In this document: positions 49,984 to 60,096 of the stretch, piece by piece
How the letters are laid out: each line of letters starts with the position of its first letter
Numbering within the stretch: position 1 is the first letter of the stretch
Source of the DNA: Crotalaria pallida
Taxonomy: Eukaryota; Streptophyta; Magnoliopsida; Fabales; Fabaceae
Assembly (NCBI GenBank): GCA_037953625.1
Contig: CM075656.1
Coordinates: 67,537,001-67,601,000 of the forward strand
Direction: 5' to 3'
Length of the DNA: 64,000 nucleotides
Translations under genes and position numbers: made by a program
Notes under the pieces: model-generated
What the model was told of the DNA's origin: nothing
What the model saw: only the letters and a program-made list of their open reading frames with translations
The model's database searches: none

Positions 49984-50668
49984 TGATGAGTGCTCTATTA
50001 GTGTGATATTCTATTGGTTTTACTCCTCAAAAGCTTGGATTATTGCTTAACATTGTCAAGAATACTATCAAATTTCGTTCCTTAAAGCAAACATTGACAA
50101 AATAAAATAAAAATAAATAATTTGATTAGTCATAAGTTGGTGTGTATCATGTAGTTCATTTACACTCCATTCATGCTTAATTTTAGGTTTTAGAAAGATA
50201 TGTGTGTTGTTGAGCCTAATTAGAGAGTTATGAATTATTGCTTCCTAACCCGTTTCTTTTGGGCTGGTTGACATGTCTCAGTTTTCAGAGTATAACTCGG
50301 GCTAGGATCATCCAAATGAAGAAAACTTACTATCATTGGAAAGAAAAGAGAATTCCCTACAACTTTGAAGAAGGAGCCGTTATCCAATTCGGCCGTTTAC
50401 ATGGTCAAAATCGGCCTTAAATGTGTAACATGCTAGCTGACCATGATCCTTGACATATATCAGCGGTATTTTGGGCATAACTTTCTCTTAAGAACTCCAA
50501 ATTTGTCAAACTTGGTGTGTATACAAAGCGGATTCAAAACCACACAATTCAATCAGAAATAGCCATTGTCCAATTCGGCTGTTTAAAGGGTCAAAATAAG
50601 CGGCCAAGTTGCAGCATCCAACTTTTCTCCAACTCACAAACTCAATCCGAGTTTGTTTGCAACTTTCC

Positions 50669-50679
50669 CTATAAATACC
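50669..50679 (+). promoter_or_regulatory. Putative Athila LTR TATA box
   Basis: CTATAAATACC lies in a CCTATAAATACCCCATC context. A transcript from ~50700 would include the leader and gag. Confidence 0.5.
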
Positions 50680-51147
50680 CCATCAAACAAGCTTCAAAAC
50701 ACACACCATATCCTAGAGGACATTATGCTCTTGGAATATACACTTCTCACCATATTTTCTTCTCAAATTCTAAGCATCATTCTTAGATTGAGAATTTCTT
50801 TGGAGTTTTTGTGAGTGTTCTTGAGTGAGATTCTTGGCAGTGAAAGCTTTCAAGATTGGCGGCCTTAGGCTAAGGATTGAAGTTAAGATCCTAAGCTTGG
50901 AGATTTTCACACTTGTAATTCCTCTTTAAACTCTTTTGTATTAATCTTTCTTTGAGTTATGTTTATGATTTATACCGAAACTATGGCCGAGTAACCCCCT
51001 TATTCTAAGGAGCGGTATTAACCAAATAAAATGTAAATAATGTTATTTTGATTCTCATACTCTTGTTATGGCTAAATACTAAATGAATGATTAATAAAGG
51101 ATTGGAAGGCTAAGCCACCTTTGACAATTAAAGCTAAAATCAACTCT

Positions 51148-51276
51148 TTGATGGATGGCTATGCCTCCTCATTTTTATTATGTTGATGGATGGTAATGCC
51201 TCCTCTTCTTTCATTATTTCAATGGATGGCCATGCCTCCTAATTGACAACAATTTAATGGATGGTCATACCTCCTA
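51148..51276. repeat. ~36-bp tandem repeat in Athila LTR, 4 units
   Basis: Four diverged units centred on GATGGATGGCTATGCCTCCT (variants GGTAATG, GGCCATG, GGTCATA), separated by AT-rich sequence. Confidence 0.8.
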
Positions 51277-51865
51277 TTCATTAGTATTCTAACCTTATTC
51301 ATTTACGATTCAATTATATTATGCTTAATGCTTATAATTATTGACAACAATGTTATAAGATAAAAGATGTTAAAGGAAGTACCGAAAGGAGAACTTTGAC
51401 ATCCAAACTTTATAATTGAACTTAAGGTATTAGATCACGAAAGAAGATCTAATCTTTAAGAGGAACCAATGAACAATCATAAAACTTAATGGGTTTAATA
51501 TGTTATAATTATCACGAGAGTAGAAGTTATACATATTAAATACGTTATTTGACTTCGAGAGAAGCTAATATCTAAATTTGGATTGTTCACCTTCTAAATG
51601 AATAAAACTTAACAAGAGGAAAGAATCATTATTATTTATTTACGTTTATTGTGGCCAAAACCAAATCCTTAGAACTTCTATCCATCAATCACAACTTAAT
51701 TTACGATTATTTATTGCTTTTGAATTCAACTATTCTTGGACTTCCTAATCGGTTTGGATAATCAAGTCTATAATTTGTTGATACTCAGTTACAAAATCTC
51801 TGTGGATACGATACTTTTTATACTCTTGACCATTCTCGTACACTTGCGAGAGGCCATCAAGTTTT

Positions 51866-51883
51866 TGGCGCCGTTGCCGGGGA
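51866..51883 (+). other. Athila primer binding site
   Basis: TGGCGCCGTTGCCGGGGA complements the 3' end of plant Asp tRNA. It is the usual Athila/Tat PBS. Confidence 0.88.
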
Positions 51884-51972
51884 TTTTGTTTAATTGATAT
51901 TGACTGTTATTGTAGAAGATTAGATCAAACCACATTTTTTTTTCTCTTTGTTTTTGTAGGTCTTGGTCTTTT

Positions 51973-52529
51973 ATGCCCCGTGATCGACTTGAACCAATCG
52001 TTCAAGGAGATCCCGAAATTGAAAGAACTCTTCTAAGAAGGAGAAGGAGATTAAGACAGCAACACTTCCAATCCCAAATACAACAAACTATAATCAAAGA
52101 AATGGCCGAAGAAGATAAGCCGTTGAAGGATTATGGTGCTCCTACTCTAGAAGGTCTTCACTCAAGCATTGCAAGACCCAATGTGGAGGCTAACAACTTT
52201 GAGCTAAAGATGAGTCTAGTGAACACCATCCAACAAAATCAATTTGGTGGATCACCACTAGAAGATCCCAAACTCCACATTGACAACTTCTTGAAGTACT
52301 GTGACACTGTAAAGATGAATGGGGTCTCTCCCGATGCTGTTTGCCTTCGTCTCTTTGATTTCTCCTTAAGAGACGATGCTGCGAGATGGCTTAGATCCTT
52401 TCCTCATAACTACTTCAAGGACTGGAACACGCTCGCTGAACACTTTCTCACTCATTTCTTTCCCCCTGTAAAAACTGCTGAATATAGGGGCAAACTAATG
52501 AGTTTTATCCAAAAAGGAGGTGAGTCCAT
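51973..52529 (+). pseudogene. gag: Athila gag, N-terminal 186 codons
   Basis: ATG 51973 (MPRDRLEPIVQGD), then KDYGAPTLEGLHSSI, NNFELKMSLVNTIQQNQFGGSPLEDPKLHI, FLKYCDTVKMNGV, RLFDFSLRDDAARWLRSFP and WNTLAEHFLTHFFPPVKTAEYR are hallmarks of Athila gag. The frame enters the inserted LTR at 52530 and ends by chance at 52572. Confidence 0.92.
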
Positions 52530-52850
52530 TGTAACATCCTCACTTTTAATAGTTAATTTTAGATTTTTATAAAATCAGAGTTTGAAAATTCCTTTTATCT
52601 TTTGATTTCTTTTGAAAAATTTTACGAAAATCCGGCAGAGTTTCCTCTGTTTTTCGGACTTCCCAAAAATTCTCTTCTTAAAACCTGTCAGTCCAGAATA
52701 TTTAAAAAACTTAAAACATAATAGTTCAATAACCAGATCAGATCCTAAAGCCCAATTAGTACAAATTCAGGGCATACAATTACTACGCATATTAAATTAC
52801 AACAAATAACAGTTTTAATAATAAAATCCGCTCAGGGTATCATAAATACA

Positions 52851-52865
52851 CTCCACGTGGTGGAG
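52851..52865. other. Conserved-position hairpin, 6-bp stem CTCCAC
   Basis: CTCCAC (52851-52856) - GTG - GTGGAG (52860-52865), beside TACAGGTACGGAAGC and TGTAATGCTACC (minus strand). Confidence 0.65.
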
Positions 52866-53149
52866 AGTTTCCAGTTTGGCCCGCAACAGTGTAAGCTCCG
52901 CTTCCGTACCTGTAAAATGATATCAAGAAGGGTAGCATTACACAGAACTTAAAAAGATAAATCCTAAAAGAAGACATAGTAAATAACCAAGTCTACATTA
53001 TTATCAACATACACTATTTATACATTCTCATATATTTAATTTCCATTCTTAGTTTTCCCATCATTATTACATTCTCTTTTCTTTACTTTTTCTTTTTCTC
53101 TTCCTTTTCTTTTTCTCTTTCTTTTCTTTTCTTTATCTTTTCCTTTTTC

Positions 53150-53590
53150 CTTATGACTGAGTCCAACAGACCATCAGCCCTTTATCTTTATTATGACTGA
53201 GTCCAAAAGACCATCAGCCTCTTTCCTTTACCTGACTGAGTCCAAAAGACCCTCAGCCATTTTCCTTTCTATGACTAAGTCCAAAAGACCATCAGCCGTT
53301 TTCCTTTCTATGACTGAGTCCAAAAGACGATCAGCCGTTTTCCTTTTCTATGACTGAGTCCAAAAGACCATCAGCCGTTTTCCTTTTCTATGACTTAGTC
53401 CAAAAGACCATCAGCCGTTTTCCTTTTCTATGACTGAGTTCAAAAGACCATCAGCCATTTTCCTTTTCTTATGACTGAGTCCAACAGACCATCAGCCGTT
53501 TATCTTTTATCATGACTGAGTCCAACAGCCATCAGCCGTTTATCTTTTCTTTATGACTGAGTCCAACAGACCATCAGCCGTTCTCTTTTA
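53150..53590. repeat. ~40-bp tandem repeat, 11 units
   Basis: Unit ATGACTGAGTCCAAAAGACC + ATCAGCCGTTTTCCTTTTCT, with small length variation. It occupies the same place in the LTR as the 73-bp array does in related LTRs. Confidence 0.9.
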
Positions 53591-55251
53591 TTCTTTCTTA
53601 ACTAGTTCACTTTTCTCTTCTTATAATTTCAACATTTCTGGTATACTTATCTTTATCTTTTGATCTTTATTTTCATTTGTGACTTATCGCAATTTTCTAC
53701 ATTTTCTACTTTACTCTTTTCTTTTGGGTTAATTTCCCCCGATTTTATCCAATTCTAATTAATACGGTCTAGTATAGCATGTTCTAGTTCTCATTACTAA
53801 TTCTTACTTATTTCTTCATTTCCTTATCCCAATCAATTACCTAATTCATCGTTCCTATTTCATCATCTATATTATATTTAATGGCTCCATTAACTTAATC
53901 TAGTTTCTCAATTCTTATTACAATACTCTACTTAGCTTCCCTCATAATGTACTCTCTTTTCCTTTATTATCTTTTTATTAATCCGCTTATTCTTTTCCTG
54001 TTTCTTTTCAAATCTAGTTCATTACTTTGCGCCTATTACTCGGCTCGGTCCTGAACATTTTTATTATTCCATTCTTAAACCCTCCTTTACCTCGCCTTAC
54101 TCTTCGGGTACTATTATACTTATTATCTTTTTAATTCACTAATTCCACTCTCTCTTTATCTATTTCGTTTACTCTCTTGTTCTTTTACTTCCCCTATGGT
54201 TCTACTTTTATGATTGCTCACGTTTTTATTTTATTCGAACTATTTTAATATTCTACTTTCGCTCATTCATTCCGGGCCTTATCCTGCGCACATACAATCT
54301 ATTTCCTAGGGTGTGGTTTCTCATCACAATTTTATTTACTTTATCTCTGCCAACAGGGGTACTCTAAGGTTCATTAACATACTTTTAATTATTCTATTCC
54401 TAGCTACCACTATATAATCCTAGAATTTACTTCTTAAGCAAAGGTAACGCGAACCCTCTTACCTCGGGCTTTTTAAAATAGAACCTGGATTTTAGCTCGG
54501 CGACGATGACGACGTCAGTGTTGCTCCTCGTTAGCGGGGAACGACCATGACTAAACCAAGGCAAGGCTTCGAGCTCCGAGGTTCCTGACACGAGTCCAGC
54601 ACGATCACGGACCGGTAACGGCGTCGGTGCGATCCGAGGAGAGAGAGAAGGCTCGTGGGTGTAAGAGCAATGAATGAGGGAGAGCTATGGGGGGTTGTGG
54701 CCCGTGGTGGTTCGATCGGCGGCCACGATAGCGGTGGTCTCGGGCGGCGGTTGTGGCGGCCGACAAGGGAGAGAAGAGAGAGAGAGAGAGACCAAGATAA
54801 AGGGGAAGAGGGAGAGAGATAGGATGGTGGTGGTTAGTGGTGGGTAACGGTGGTGGTTTGTGTGGAGGTGGCGGCCGGAGGTGGCGGCTGTGAGTGGGGA
54901 GGAGAGAGAGTTGGTGAGGGAAGGAGGGAGAGAGAGACGGTTTGAGGGAGTGAGAAGGGTGGCCACGGTGGGCGGTTTAGGGCGGCGGTGGAGCTGGACG
55001 GAGGAAGGAGGAGGAGGGAGGAGCTTGGGACCGGAATTAATGGAGGGAGGGGGAGCAAATGGGGGTTTCGAACCTCCCAGCTCGCGTTTTTGGGACCGGA
55101 ATTAATTCGCTTAGTATTTTTTTATTATTATTTTCTTCTAATACTAGAATTCTCATTTGGAATACCTATTTGTGGTTTGTTATTTTCATTTTTAATTGTT
55201 CTAATTATTATTTATTTATTTATCTTCGGGTTTAAAATTTGGGATGTTACA

Positions 55252-55265
55252 TTTCTCCCCAACTT
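55252..55265 (-). other. Polypurine tract of minus-strand element
   Basis: The minus strand reads AAGTTGGGGAGAAA directly before TGTAACATCCC, with the typical CGAAATTC word upstream. Confidence 0.8.
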
Positions 55266-56529
55266 ATTTGAATTTCGTCTCCGAAATTCCAAGTGTCCCT
55301 TAACTTGGAGGAGTATCCCTTGACATAGTTTCCACTCATGTCATTTCGATTCCTTTGGTTCCAATCTTCCCTTTGAGGGAGTTCTAAGTTAATAGTTCTG
55401 CGGTGTAATTATTCGCCTCAGGTATGGTTTATCTCAGTCACTCAGAAATCCGCGTAATACACAGAATCTTTAAGAGACTGAGACAATCATTTGCGGTGCT
55501 CCGACATAACTTCTTAAGTGAGACTCCAATTCGCGACTCCACTCTTTACGTTTTCGTTCTTACTCCTTTAAGTGAGTCTAGTGAGGTCGCCCTTCGAATC
55601 CAGCTTAGCTATATTTGCTTAACGATTTCAATTGGGTACGGGGTTCCTATGGATCGATTTCACTTAAGGGTCAAGGTTATGGTTTAAATTTATTTCTCAA
55701 TTGTCTAATGGTCCGAGAAGGTATTGATTGACTCTTAGTTTAATTCTCGTTCCATTCTCCGCGAACCTCTTCGACGGTTAATGCGGAGCGCTTGGGGTGA
55801 GTTATTCATTAGCCCTACGGGTTATGGTATGATCGTCGGACATTGAGTCAGGCTCGATGCAATCTTCCTTACGCTTCGTTACCGTTCTGCATTCCACCTA
55901 GTTACTTGGATAGGATCCACAATTTTCTTATTGTTAAAGTTCCGTCTTCCATTCCATGGATTGAAATCCTCCCCCACTTAGCATTGACATACTTAATTAT
56001 ATCCATGCTTGGGGGTATGCTCATTCGTCATTCAGAATTTCGCACGTAAGTTTCCCGACCGGTGTCCAAGATTAGAAGAGACATGTGGATGGTTATCCAT
56101 CGGTAGGCATAGAACTATGTTGGGTTTCTACGTCTTGGTGAATTCTCACCTCTGCATCTGAGATGCTTGAAGCTTGAAGAGAGTGAAGATGAAAAGAAAG
56201 AAAAAAAACACGAAGCGCTCAAGGATGGGTTTCATAGTCTTCAAACGACAACCCAGGATGTACTGGATGCATGTCAAGCAAGAAGACAATGGAGATTATC
56301 CTTAGGTGTGCATTTTCGGCAGAGAATCATCGAAAGATGCATTTCCTATGGAACTACCGTCGATTTGATTTGGTTTTGATGAAGGCACAGGGTGCAATGG
56401 CTAAACTTGCTTCCTTTGATAAAGTAGCTTGGAAACTGGACTAAGTTCTAAAGTGAATTCTAATTCCTAATGGTGAGTACGATTTACTCGTTTACTTGGG
56501 TCAGTCTCGGTGTGGATATCCTGCTAATT
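55266..56529 (-). other. Internal 3' region without gag-pol
   Basis: Blocks at 55895-55990 and 56050-56300 match 61545-61640 and 61200-61450 of the right element in reverse complement. It carries one conserved small frame on the plus strand (56167-56379). Confidence 0.6.
56167..56379 (+). CDS. Small ORF antisense to its element, conserved in sister element
   Basis: 70 codons, MKLEESEDEKKEKKHEALKD..., also QARRQWRLS. The sister element has the same peptide on the strand antisense to itself (61369-61169), with a 6-bp in-frame indel. Family not recognised. It may be a remnant of an extra antisense gene or of a captured gene. Expression is unknown. Confidence 0.35.
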   Translation: MKLEESEDEKKEKKHEALKDGFHSLQTTTQDVLDACQARRQWRLSLGVHFRQRIIERCISYGTTVDLIWF

Positions 56530-56900
56530 TGTAACATCCCGAATTTTAATTCAAATAATATTTAGAATAACGATAAGATTTGGAAGTAAGGATTATTCTA
56601 AAAAGGATTTAAAATGATGGATTAGGAGTTCTTTGAATGCCATAAAGGAATCAAGAAGCATTGGCATCAAAAAGGAGGTTGAAAGATGAACAAAAGAGCA
56701 TTAGAAGCAATGTTTTTGGTGTTATAAACACCCTATATTAGGAAATTAAAAATAAAAGATTTACAACTCTAAACACAAATTCCACCGTTGGATGTGAAGT
56801 AGGATATGCAAGGAAGCTTGCCTTAAAATTTGAGGAATATCCAACGGTTAACGAAGAAGTTATGGCCGTTCAGAGTCGGGGTGCTGAAAATCCTGCAACA

Positions 56901-56975
56901 TAATCGATTAAGCTGCAGCTTAATCGATTAAGACCTGAAGGGGGGGGGGATTTAATCGAGTAATACTCGATTAAA
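56901..56975. repeat. Nested palindromes with TAATCGATTA
   Basis: 56901-56930 is a 30-bp perfect palindrome: TAATCGATTA, AGCTGCAGCT, TAATCGATTA. 56951-56975 is a 12+1+12 palindrome starting TTTAATCGAGTA. A G10 run lies between them. Confidence 0.9.
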
Positions 56976-57976
56976 TGCTGTAGATGCAGAAAATAATAAA
57001 GTGCAGCACGCGTTCTTTCTTGCCATAATCGAAGCTCTCTCTCCTAGGGCACTAAACCACTCATTCCAATTGATCAATCCCCAAGGGAATCACTCCAATT
57101 TCATCACCCAAGTCCTTCCTTGTTGCTTCAAGTAAGTGTTTGCGTTTGTGTTCTTCTATTTCTCTCTCCCTAGAACTCGAATCTCTTTCTCCCTCTTCCT
57201 CCCATGAAGCTCTAATCATCCTCCTTGAGGGACCTTGAATGGGGCACGAATTTCCCTCATGATTTTGGGGTAAAGGCTTAACAATTTGTCCCTTTATTGT
57301 ATTGATTTTAGGTTCCTCCCTATCCATTTGATTGGTGGCTATTGCTCAAGCTTGTTCCAAGGCTCCCATTCTCTCTCTATCTCTAGGAGCTTGAGGTAAG
57401 GAGTGGGTATTAGTGAGTATTACCATACTCTGGGGTTTAGTTTACAATATGTATATAATGGGTACTAAGAGTTATGTGTTAGATTAGGTTGATATACTAT
57501 AGGGTAACAAATAACTAGAGCACGTGACATAGGAAAAAGAATTAGATGATGATGTGCTTTGTTTTTGATATTTGGCTTACAAGCTTGTGAATTGGTGATG
57601 TTTATAATTTAAGTGCTTATTTTGTTAAATGAGTGAGCCATGCTATGATTAGACACCAAGGAAAAGAATGGAAATCATTTAGGAAGGGTAGTTAATAAAT
57701 AGTACTTATGAATCAATGATAATGATGACAATATTGATGAAATGTTGAGTTGTGCTAAATAAGTTATGAGATATAATGGTGATGAATTTAAGAATATGTT
57801 GATTTGTTCTAATTAACGATAAAATATGATTGTGATGAGTTGATAATGTAAATGTGAATTGTGGTGATTGAGTGAGTAATTCACTTGTCAAAAAGTGTAA
57901 GTGGTTGTAAGGGGTAATGAAATGGTTGATATGAATAAGAGAAAATGTTATTGTGGAAAATGAATATGAGAATGAT

Positions 57977-58339
57977 CCTGGACGCTGTAAGACGTGATCG
58001 CACATGAGTGCGAACGCTGTAGGTCGTGACCAGGGAAAGGAATGAAAATACACTCGGACGCAGTAAGACGTGACCGTGCATGGGCGCGGACGCAGTAGGT
58101 CGTGACCGGGGGAGAATAAAAATGTACCTGGACGCAGTAAGACGTGATCGCACATGGGTGCGAACGCTGTAGGTCGTGACCAGGAGAGAATGAAAACATA
58201 CCTGGACGCAGTAAGACGTGACCGTGCATGAGTACGGACGCAGTAGGTCATGACCAGGGGAATAAGATGAAAGTAACATACCTGGACGCAGTAAGACGTG
58301 ACCGTGCATGAGTACGGACGCAGTAGGTCGTGACCAGGG
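57977..58339. repeat. ~73-bp tandem repeat, 5 units (5' LTR)
   Basis: The unit has CCTGGACGCAGTAAGACGTG, CCGTGCATGAGTACGGACGC and AGTAGGTCGTGACCAGG. It is the inverse complement of the array at 43049-43588. Confidence 0.9.
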
Positions 58340-58636
58340 ACAAAATGAAAAGAGATGTGATTATATTGGAAAAGCATAGACTAAAAGACTTGATAAAAGT
58401 GATGAGTAAGAACAAAGTGGAAATAATGGAATTGTAAAACCAATGGATATGTTGACCAGGAATTGTGTTATGCAGAGTTTTATTATATTGTTATCGAATT
58501 GTTAAATGTGTTTGGCTTAGTATAGCATTATGTCATATTTGGAAACTGTTTCCCCATTTTATGTGTAATGCTCACTCCTTACTATCTCCACAGGTACTGA
58601 GGTTTGAGCTTGCAATTCTATTGGCCGAGCAGGACT

Positions 58637-58657
58637 ACACTCCACCCCGTGGAGTGT
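58637..58657. other. Conserved-position hairpin, 9-bp stem ACACTCCAC
   Basis: ACACTCCAC - CCC - GTGGAGTGT, about 340 bp before the LTR end. It is preceded by CCACAGGTACTGAGG and GGCCGAGCAGGA and followed by TGTAAAATTAATT. Confidence 0.75.
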
Positions 58658-59000
58658 TGTAAAATTAATTAGAAGAGAGAGTTGTTTATTATGTTAAAAT
58701 TTAGTTTTCTTTTGATTTGTTATATTTCATTCGTGCAAGCCCTGAACATGTTTTATTGGATTAGCAGGGCATGAAAAATTAAATTAGTATGTTTATAAAT
58801 ATTTTCTGAACTGTACTGGTTGACAGGTTTATAAAAGTTATTTTTGGGAAAGTCCGATAAACAGAGGAGACTCTGTCGGATTTTCGTGAAGATTTAAAAC
58901 GAAATTTTCAAGTCCATATTTTTATAAAACTCATTTTAATTAAATATTTGTGAGGGTGTTACAGGAATTAAGGGTAAATAATTATAGGGTGTTACATTTA

Positions 59001-59012
59001 TGGTATCAGAGC
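59001..59012 (+). other. Primer binding site (initiator Met tRNA)
   Basis: TGGTATCAGAGC, four bases after the LTR end. Confidence 0.92.
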
Positions 59013-59179
59013 AGTTTCCCTCGGCCTTTGGAGTGTGGATTCACAACTCCAATGGTTACTCACCAAGAGAGTAGCCAGGAAATAGTGTCAAGTTTTATAT
59101 TAGTTACGTAGGTGTATAGTTATAAAACCCTATATGGTTATGTACTAAATTATATACATGTCCGCATCAACAGAATCCT

Positions 59180-59884
59180 TTGTTGCCACATTGTAGCAAC
59201 ATGGAGAATCAGCTCTCCCATTTTCCTGCTAGCAGTTTGGCTACTAATCGTAAGATCAATTCCCCTGCTGATTCTTTGAAATCCAAGTCGTATGACATCT
59301 GTTTTCAAGAAGGACAAACTTCTGCAATGGGTAAGCTTAGATCGACTATGGGAAACCAGGAGCAACACGTGGGGATACAAATTGGTGAGAAGAAGAGTAT
59401 AATTTTGAGACCGGGAATGGTTCTCCTGAAGCAACACTTGACTCATGAAGAACAGGTGGGCGTAGTAAAGAACTGTCGTGAGATGGGCTTAGGCCCTGGA
59501 GGTTTTTATCAACCAGGCTTTACAAGTGGAGCCAGAATCCGACTGAAAATGATGTGCCTCGGCTTAGACTGGAATCCTCAAACCCGAGTATATGGACACA
59601 AAAGGGTAAGTGATGGAAGCGAACCACCCAATATTCCTGATCATTTTATTCAGCTGGTTATGGGAGCGATGCAAGAAACACAACCTTTGATGGAGAAGGA
59701 ATGCGGTGTAAGTGAAGTGGAGGACGTACTTCCTTCCATGTCCCCTGATGTCTGCATTGTCAATTTCTATGAAGAGAATGGAAAGCTTGGTCTTCATCAG
59801 GACCGTGACGAAAGTGTTGGAAGCTTGCAAAGAGGGATACCGGTAGTATCGTTCTGCATTGGTGACTCAGCTGAATTTCTCTAA
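59180..59884 (+). CDS. ALKBH1-like: ALKBH1-like 2OG/Fe(II) dioxygenase, N part, captured by retrotransposon
   Basis: 234 codons from the ATG at 59180; ATG 59203 is also possible. From about residue 76 it matches plant AlkB homologues of the ALKBH1 type: LRPGMVLLKQHLTHEEQV, GLGPGGFYQPGF, RLKMMCLGLDWNPQT, PSMSPDVCIVNFYEENGKL and the iron-binding LHQDRDES (H206, D208), then GIPVVSFCIGDSAEFL. Family members oxidatively demethylate nucleic acids; plant ALKBH1-type proteins are reported to act on N6-methyladenine in DNA. The TAA at 59882-59884 replaces the Tyr expected after EFL, so this product lacks the second iron His and the 2OG-binding Arg and should be inactive. No intron is seen, which suggests capture through spliced RNA. 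It sits sense to the element, 168 bp after the PBS. Confidence 0.9.
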   Translation: MLPHCSNMENQLSHFPASSLATNRKINSPADSLKSKSYDICFQEGQTSAMGKLRSTMGNQEQHVGIQIGEKKSIILRPGMVLLKQHLTHEEQVGVVKNCREMGLGPGGFYQPGFTSGARIRLKMMCLGLDWNPQTRVYGHKRVSDGSEPPNIPDHFIQLVMGAMQETQPLMEKECGVSEVEDVLPSMSPDVCIVNFYEENGKLGLHQDRDESVGSLQRGIPVVSFCIGDSAEFL

Positions 59885-60096
59885 GGAGATCAGAGATATC
59901 CAAGGAGAGCGGAAAGAATATTTTGGGATCGGGTGATGTACTAATATTCGGTGGCGAGTCTCGTCACATCTTTCATGGAGTGTCGGCGATCATACCAGAC
60001 ACAACTCCAGAAGGATTACTCAATGACACAAGACTTCGTCCTGGACGTCTTAACCTTACATTCCGACAATATCAGCTCCCTGGTCTACACCCTTGA
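59885..60096 (+). pseudogene. ALKBH1-like: ALKBH1-like dioxygenase, C part
   Basis: The same frame continues after the TAA with GDQRYPRRAERI, then shifts near 59921-59923. From there the other frame reads SGDVLIFGGESRHIFHGV, with the second iron ligand His at 59974-59976. It goes on through LRPGRLNLTFRQYQ with R-x5-R (60046-60066) for 2-oxoglutarate and ends at TGA 60094-60096. All catalytic motifs of the family are therefore present in the DNA, split by one nonsense and one frameshift. Confidence 0.85.

Larger units (their letters stand above)
49984..51859 (+). repeat. Athila 5' LTR
   Basis: Begins TGATGAGTGCTC and ends GAGGCCATCA before the PBS. Around 50670 CCCTATAAATACCCC is a good TATA box. 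No coding potential; short ORFs are chance. Confidence 0.75.
49984..52529 (+). mobile_element. Athila-type Ty3/gypsy element, 5' part
   Basis: LTR (~49984-51859), an Asp-tRNA-type PBS and the first 186 codons of an Athila gag, then cut by a minus-strand LTR at 52530. The exact LTR start is uncertain: TGATGAG at 49984 or TGAGTG at 49987. Confidence 0.85.
52530..55251 (-). repeat. 3' LTR, 2.7 kb, minus strand
   Basis: The plus strand reads TGTAACATCC at the left and GGGATGTTACA at the right. Contains the hairpin at 52851, the 40-bp tandem array, a long CT-rich stretch (53085-54340) and a GC-rich G(A/C)GG region (54480-55080) at the start side. Confidence 0.8.
52530..56529 (-). mobile_element. 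Minus-strand chromovirus-type element: 3' LTR and 3' internal end
   Basis: A 3' LTR (52530-55251), PPT and ~1.3 kb of internal DNA, interrupted at 56530 by the next element. TCCAT (52525-52529) would be one half of its target duplication. The internal DNA is homologous to 61084-61817 of the 56530 element (inverted in the window), so they belong to one group. No gag-pol is visible. Confidence 0.75.
56530..58996 (+). repeat. 5' LTR, 2.47 kb
   Basis: TGTAACATCCCG to TAGGGTGTTACA. An alternative end at 58963 (GAGGGTGTTACA) is rejected, because the longer form matches the solo LTR end at 42283. Contains palindromes (56901-56975), a tandem array (57977-58339) and a hairpin (58637-58657). ORFs through the array are artefacts. 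Confidence 0.88.

Noticed and set aside
54685..55105. Pro/Ser/Leu- or Gly/Arg-rich ORFs on both strands
   Set aside because: Simple GGCGG/GAGAG composition at the start side of the minus-strand LTR; no conserved domain and frames overlap on both strands.
57061..57327. 88-aa minus-strand ORF, repeated at 62349-62615
   Set aside because: Identical because it lies in both LTRs of the same element. Composition follows a CT-rich LTR stretch; no family resemblance.
57706..58377. ORFs of 223, 142 and 93 aa on the minus strand (also 62994-63703)
   Set aside because: Same tandem repeat inside both LTRs of one element; artefacts of a stop-poor repeat unit.
58951..58963. Alternative 5' LTR end at GAGGGTGTTACA
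   Set aside because: The solo LTR at 42283 shows that ~33 bp more belong to the LTR, and the PBS lies four bases after 58996, the usual distance.
59180..60096. ALKBH1-like gene as a resident host gene or a virus-derived AlkB domain
   Set aside because: It lies between PBS and PPT of one element with matching LTRs and shows no introns, so capture fits better than a resident gene. The sequence words match the plant ALKBH1 type over the whole domain, rather than the short AlkB domain of plant RNA virus replicases.
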